A stretch of DNA of 43,451 bases from an uncultured Ruminococcus sp. Lineage in GTDB: Bacteria > Bacillota > Clostridia > Oscillospirales > Acutalibacteraceae. Position numbers and translations under genes: made by a program. Shown piece by piece: positions 40,396-43,451 of this stretch; the stretch's first letter is position 1; each line of letters begins with the position of its first letter. The stretch spans positions 1 to 43,451 of the forward strand of contig CADCDE010000003.1 in the NCBI GenBank assembly GCA_902800065.1. The letters are read 5' to 3'. The notes beneath the pieces are model-generated. The model was not told where the DNA came from. It saw only the letters and a program-made list of their open reading frames with translations, and ran no database searches.

Positions 40396-43300
40396 TCAGG
40401 TGGATTTAAGGTCGATATATTTCTTTACTATCGTTCCGCTTGAATCCTTGACTTTTATGCAGACTTTATAATCAGCTACTTTTGCAGTTGTAAATACTAC
40501 ACTTGCATTGGTCTTGAAGTTCTGCTTCAAAGTCCAGTTTGTATCGGTAGTCTTCTTGACATATACAGCGTATGTATAAGGTGCTGTGCCGCCTGTTGCA
40601 GAACATTTTGCAGTAACTTTGCTTCCCTTTTTAACCGTTGTTGCCGAAAGTGATGATGTATTCTTGAGAGCAGCATCCTTAACAGTCAAATTGATATATT
40701 TTTTTACTATTGTTCCGCTTGCATCCTTTACCTTTATGCAGACATTATAAGATGTTGCTTTCAAAGGAGTGAATACTACACTTGCATTTGTACTGAAATT
40801 CTGCTTTGTTGTCCATTTTGTATCGGTTGTCTTTTTAACATAAACAGCATATGTATATGGAGATTTTCCGCCTGATGCAGAACATTTTGCCGTTACCTTA
40901 TCACCGAGATTTACAGTTGTTGCAGAAAGTGTCGAATTATTCAGCAATGTGCTTGAAGATGTTACAGTAACCTTTGTAACCGCTGTTATATCGGATTTAC
41001 TGTCAACTCCGTTTACAGCTATAGTATAAGTACCTGTCTTTGTGGGCGTCCATTTAAATGTATTTGAAGTCGAAGAAGCCTGTGTTTTGCCGTCAGATGT
41101 CGTAAAGGCATATTTTACAGTACCTGAATTTGAAGTTGCTTTTGCAGTGAAAGTCACTGTTTGATTTGCTCCGACTGTTTTAGCCGAAGGCGTAAGAGTC
41201 AATGCAAGCTGATTTGACGAACTCGGCAATGCTCCAAGAACACCGCTTGTAAACAGCCTTTTTTCTGTTGCTTTCATCTCAAGTCCCTGACCAGTCGGAA
41301 TCTGCACACCGCTGTTATTATTGAAGATGACCTGTACATTTCCGGTGAACTTGTCAGGGAATTCGTATGTCCAGAAATCTCCGCCTTCGTCTGTCATCTG
41401 CACACCCGGCCAGCTTGCATTATTTACGACACTGCTTCCGCTCTCATCATAAACATAGCAATATACCTTGCCCCATTTATACTCTGAATTATCGAATACT
41501 ACTCCTCCTTTATTCAAAGTCGGATAGCCTGAACGTGGAGCTTTCTTTGAATAAATAAAGCTCTTTGTCTTTGAAGTGCCGTCAGCGGCTGTTGCCGTTA
41601 CTGTCAGTGTAACATCACTGCCTGTTGCTGTCAAAGCACCTACCGATATAGTCTTTGATGTACCTGCAAATGTGCCTGTAACGCCCTCCGAGGTCGTATA
41701 TTTAACGCTCTTTGCACCCTCTGCCGCTATGGTTACACTTGCTGTATTAGACATAAATGTGTTCTTTTCGTCAGCTGTTTTTGCATTTATCCTGAGAACT
41801 GTCGGCTGTTCGGGGGTTACTTTGCCGTAATCCACTGTCGGATTATAAACAACTGCTATACCATCTTTATTCTTTACTGTACCGCTGATTTTACCGCCTG
41901 ATACTGTGAATTTTTCGCCTGTAACCTGGTCATAGTAAGTGCCGTCAGTCATTCCGATACTCAGAGAAACTGCACCAGGACCTTCTCCACGAACAATAAC
42001 TACACCTGTCTTGCCACGCATATTATATACGGTCTGTCCGGAACTTCCAAGTTTTTCACTTTGTCCCACAAAGAAGTTTCTGAATCTGTTGGCCGCTACA
42101 ACAGCGGGGTCTGCCCATGTAAGAGTACCGACATCACCGAGCTGTGTCTGTTCACCGCCAACATTTTCGAGAATAGTCGCATAGGACTGTCTTGCTTTTG
42201 AAACGTCATTTGCAAGGATATCCTTGGAATAATACGGTCTTGCAAAGAACAAGCCTGTTGCATCTTTCCTTGACGCAAGAATAGCCCATGTTTTCTTTAT
42301 ATCGGAGTCATTTGCATCATAAGATGAACCGCCGCCCATATATGTATCATGTGATTCTGCCCACATTACAGCGTGGTCTGCTTTTCCATGAATATATCCG
42401 CAGTAGCCTGTTGTTGCAAGGGCATTTACAGAACCATGCACAACGCTGTTTCTTAAATTATCACTTGTCGAGTTATCCGTAAGTGACATTTTGCTCAGAT
42501 AATAATTTTCCGCATTGGTATCATCAAGTCTGTTGAGGACTTCACCATAGAAATATATGCCGTCATAGCCATTTTTCTGCTTGTAGTAAGCCCTTGCACC
42601 GTCAAGGACAACATCCCAGAAATTACTTGCAAATTTAGCATTATCCGCAGGAGTTTCAATATGCTTTGCGGCATCGAATCTGAATCCGTCTGCACCGCAG
42701 TCGATGCACTCTTTAAGGAGTCCCAATACCATCTGCTGAACTTTGCTGTCACCTGTATTCAAATCGGGCATACCCATATTACCCTGTGTAACGTCAAAAC
42801 GTCCGTCTGATGTATGTGTCCACGATGTACTGATATGCCAGTAAGACGGATCAGTCAGCATTTTAGGCTCCCAGAACTCTCCGACCTGAGGTGAAATGTC
42901 ACCCATGACAGTTTCCTGGTCACCGATTTTATAGCCCTGTATATTACCCATGTGATTTGCTACGATATCAACTATTACCTTGACACCATATTTTTCAGCC
43001 TCGGCACACATTTCTTTAAACTCCGTCTTGTTACCGTACCATGTATGACCGTTATCGCATATCGAGAATGTTACAGGCTGATAAGCTTTCCACCAGTTGC
43101 CCTCATAGCCGCCTGTACCGTCGGGTATACCTACATTTCCGTAAGCGACACCCTCCCAGTAATAATCCTTGGGCTGCTGTACAGGAGATGTCTGAACTGA
43201 TGTATAACCTGCTGCTGCAATGTCTTTCATATACTTCTTGATATTCTTGTAAGACCAGTTCCAGCAGTGAAGTATAACACCTTTCTGTGAAGTTTCGGCA

Positions 43301-43437
43301 AGACCGTAATCTGTTCTTTCAGCCGCCTGTGCAGTCAGTGACAATGCACTCATTCCGGAAAATGCTGTTCCAAGCATAGCTCCCGCCATTGCCACAGCAA
43401 GCATTTTCTTCAAAAACTTTGACTTCAATTTTACCAC
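40396..43437 (-). CDS. Secreted GH13 alpha-amylase with a CBM26-like and repeated C-terminal modules
   Basis: A 1013-residue extracellular enzyme that cleaves alpha-1,4 glucan. A signal peptide covers about 1-39 (AQA before the cut). The GH13 barrel (about 45-450) has the four conserved regions: DIVANH at 157-162, GFRFD with nucleophile D255, YGEV with acid/base E299, and ESHD with D364. A beta domain (to about 535) and an Ig-like part (545-630) follow. A starch-binding module of CBM26 type is at about 643-735 (WGKVYCYVYDESG, WPGVQM). Then come an Ig/PKD-like segment and two near-identical 88-residue repeats (833-920, 924-1011). There is no dockerin or LPXTG. The start is GTG at 43437, but TTG at 43428 has similar support and only 14 bases lie upstream. 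Confidence 0.9.
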   Translation of the reverse strand: MVKLKSKFLKKMLAVAMAGAMLGTAFSGMSALSLTAQAAERTDYGLAETSQKGVILHCWNWSYKNIKKYMKDIAAAGYTSVQTSPVQQPKDYYWEGVAYGNVGIPDGTGGYEGNWWKAYQPVTFSICDNGHTWYGNKTEFKEMCAEAEKYGVKVIVDIVANHMGNIQGYKIGDQETVMGDISPQVGEFWEPKMLTDPSYWHISTSWTHTSDGRFDVTQGNMGMPDLNTGDSKVQQMVLGLLKECIDCGADGFRFDAAKHIETPADNAKFASNFWDVVLDGARAYYKQKNGYDGIYFYGEVLNRLDDTNAENYYLSKMSLTDNSTSDNLRNSVVHGSVNALATTGYCGYIHGKADHAVMWAESHDTYMGGGSSYDANDSDIKKTWAILASRKDATGLFFARPYYSKDILANDVSKARQSYATILENVGGEQTQLGDVGTLTWADPAVVAANRFRNFFVGQSEKLGSSGQTVYNMRGKTGVVIVRGEGPGAVSLSIGMTDGTYYDQVTGEKFTVSGGKISGTVKNKDGIAVVYNPTVDYGKVTPEQPTVLRINAKTADEKNTFMSNTASVTIAAEGAKSVKYTTSEGVTGTFAGTSKTISVGALTATGSDVTLTVTATAADGTSKTKSFIYSKKAPRSGYPTLNKGGVVFDNSEYKWGKVYCYVYDESGSSVVNNASWPGVQMTDEGGDFWTYEFPDKFTGNVQVIFNNNSGVQIPTGQGLEMKATEKRLFTSGVLGALPSSSNQLALTLTPSAKTVGANQTVTFTAKATSNSGTVKYAFTTSDGKTQASSTSNTFKWTPTKTGTYTIAVNGVDSKSDITAVTKVTVTSSSTLLNNSTLSATTVNLGDKVTAKCSASGGKSPYTYAVYVKKTTDTKWTTKQNFSTNASVVFTPLKATSYNVCIKVKDASGTIVKKYINLTVKDAALKNTSSLSATTVKKGSKVTAKCSATGGTAPYTYAVYVKKTTDTNWTLKQNFKTNASVVFTTAKVADYKVCIKVKDSSGTIVKKYIDLKST
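40405..40941 (-). repeat. Tandem repeat coding the amylase C-terminal modules
   Basis: Two in-frame units (40678-40941 and 40405-40662) coding almost the same sequence, including YTYAVYVKKTTDT and SGTIVKKYI. It is an internal duplication. Confidence 0.85.
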
Positions 43438-43451
43438 TCACTTTCAAAAAA

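Noticed and set aside
40396..43437. Dockerin or sortase anchor on the amylase (amylosome component)
   Set aside because: The C-terminus ends in the repeated beta module, with no dockerin repeats and no LPXTG-type signal.

Overview
The window looks like chromosomal DNA from an anaerobic, low-GC, spore-forming clostridium of the Ruminococcaceae/Oscillospiraceae type. The evidence is a yabM-yabN-yabO-yabP-yabQ-divIC-yabR sporulation/division cluster, a clostridial IspH-ribosomal protein S1 fusion, a HisZ-dependent short HisG, HemZ, and a secreted GH13 alpha-amylase with Ruminococcus-like C-terminal modules. Most genes lie on the minus strand, in tightly packed operons with short overlaps. I saw no rRNA, tRNA, CRISPR array, prophage or transposase gene.

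Layout, left to right. 1-7969 (minus): a five-gene accessory operon transcribed from about 7994 leftwards, encoding a MoxR-type AAA+ ATPase, a DUF5682 protein, a von Willebrand A (MIDAS) protein, a double-SWIM zinc-finger protein and a helical protein broken by a frameshift and cut by the window edge. It is the counterpart of the poorly understood E. coli yehL-yehM-yehP-yehQ(-yehI) set and is the strongest candidate for a little-described system. 8099-9946: ribosome hibernation factor and a lone amidohydrolase. 10006-14925: the yab cluster (spoVB-like flippase, mazG, hup, rqcP, yabP, yabQ, divIC, yabR). 15020-15469: zinc-ribbon protein. 15561-23249: recJ-rsh-dtd-MBL hydrolase-hemZ-uridine kinase-like operon. 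23378-24532: ywlG and an HD hydrolase. 24620-27839: cmk-plsC-ispH/rpsA. 27983-28309: a very acidic small protein. 28439-28705: a lone FeoA protein on the plus strand. 28738-29775: queA.

29837-36310: histidine biosynthesis in the order hisZ-hisG-hisD-hisC-hisB, a gap holding a palindromic repeat, then hisA-hisI-hisE. hisH and hisF are not in the window. 36530-39453 (plus): a divergent Fur/Zur-family repressor followed by a zinc/manganese ABC importer (binding lipoprotein, ATPase, permease). The 220-bp divergent region holds two good promoters, each with a perfect inverted repeat next to or over its -10 box. 39640-40017: an XRE regulator with a strong terminator. 40018-40395: a gene-free stretch with the terminator and two copies of an interspersed palindromic repeat. 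40396-43437: the secreted alpha-amylase.

Several start codons were moved from the longest open frame on the basis of ribosome-binding sites and family length (moxR-like, yabP, rqcP, cmk, hisE, hisI, feoA, znuB-like, XRE, zinc ribbon). Functions are assigned from motifs and gene order that I could read. No database search was run.
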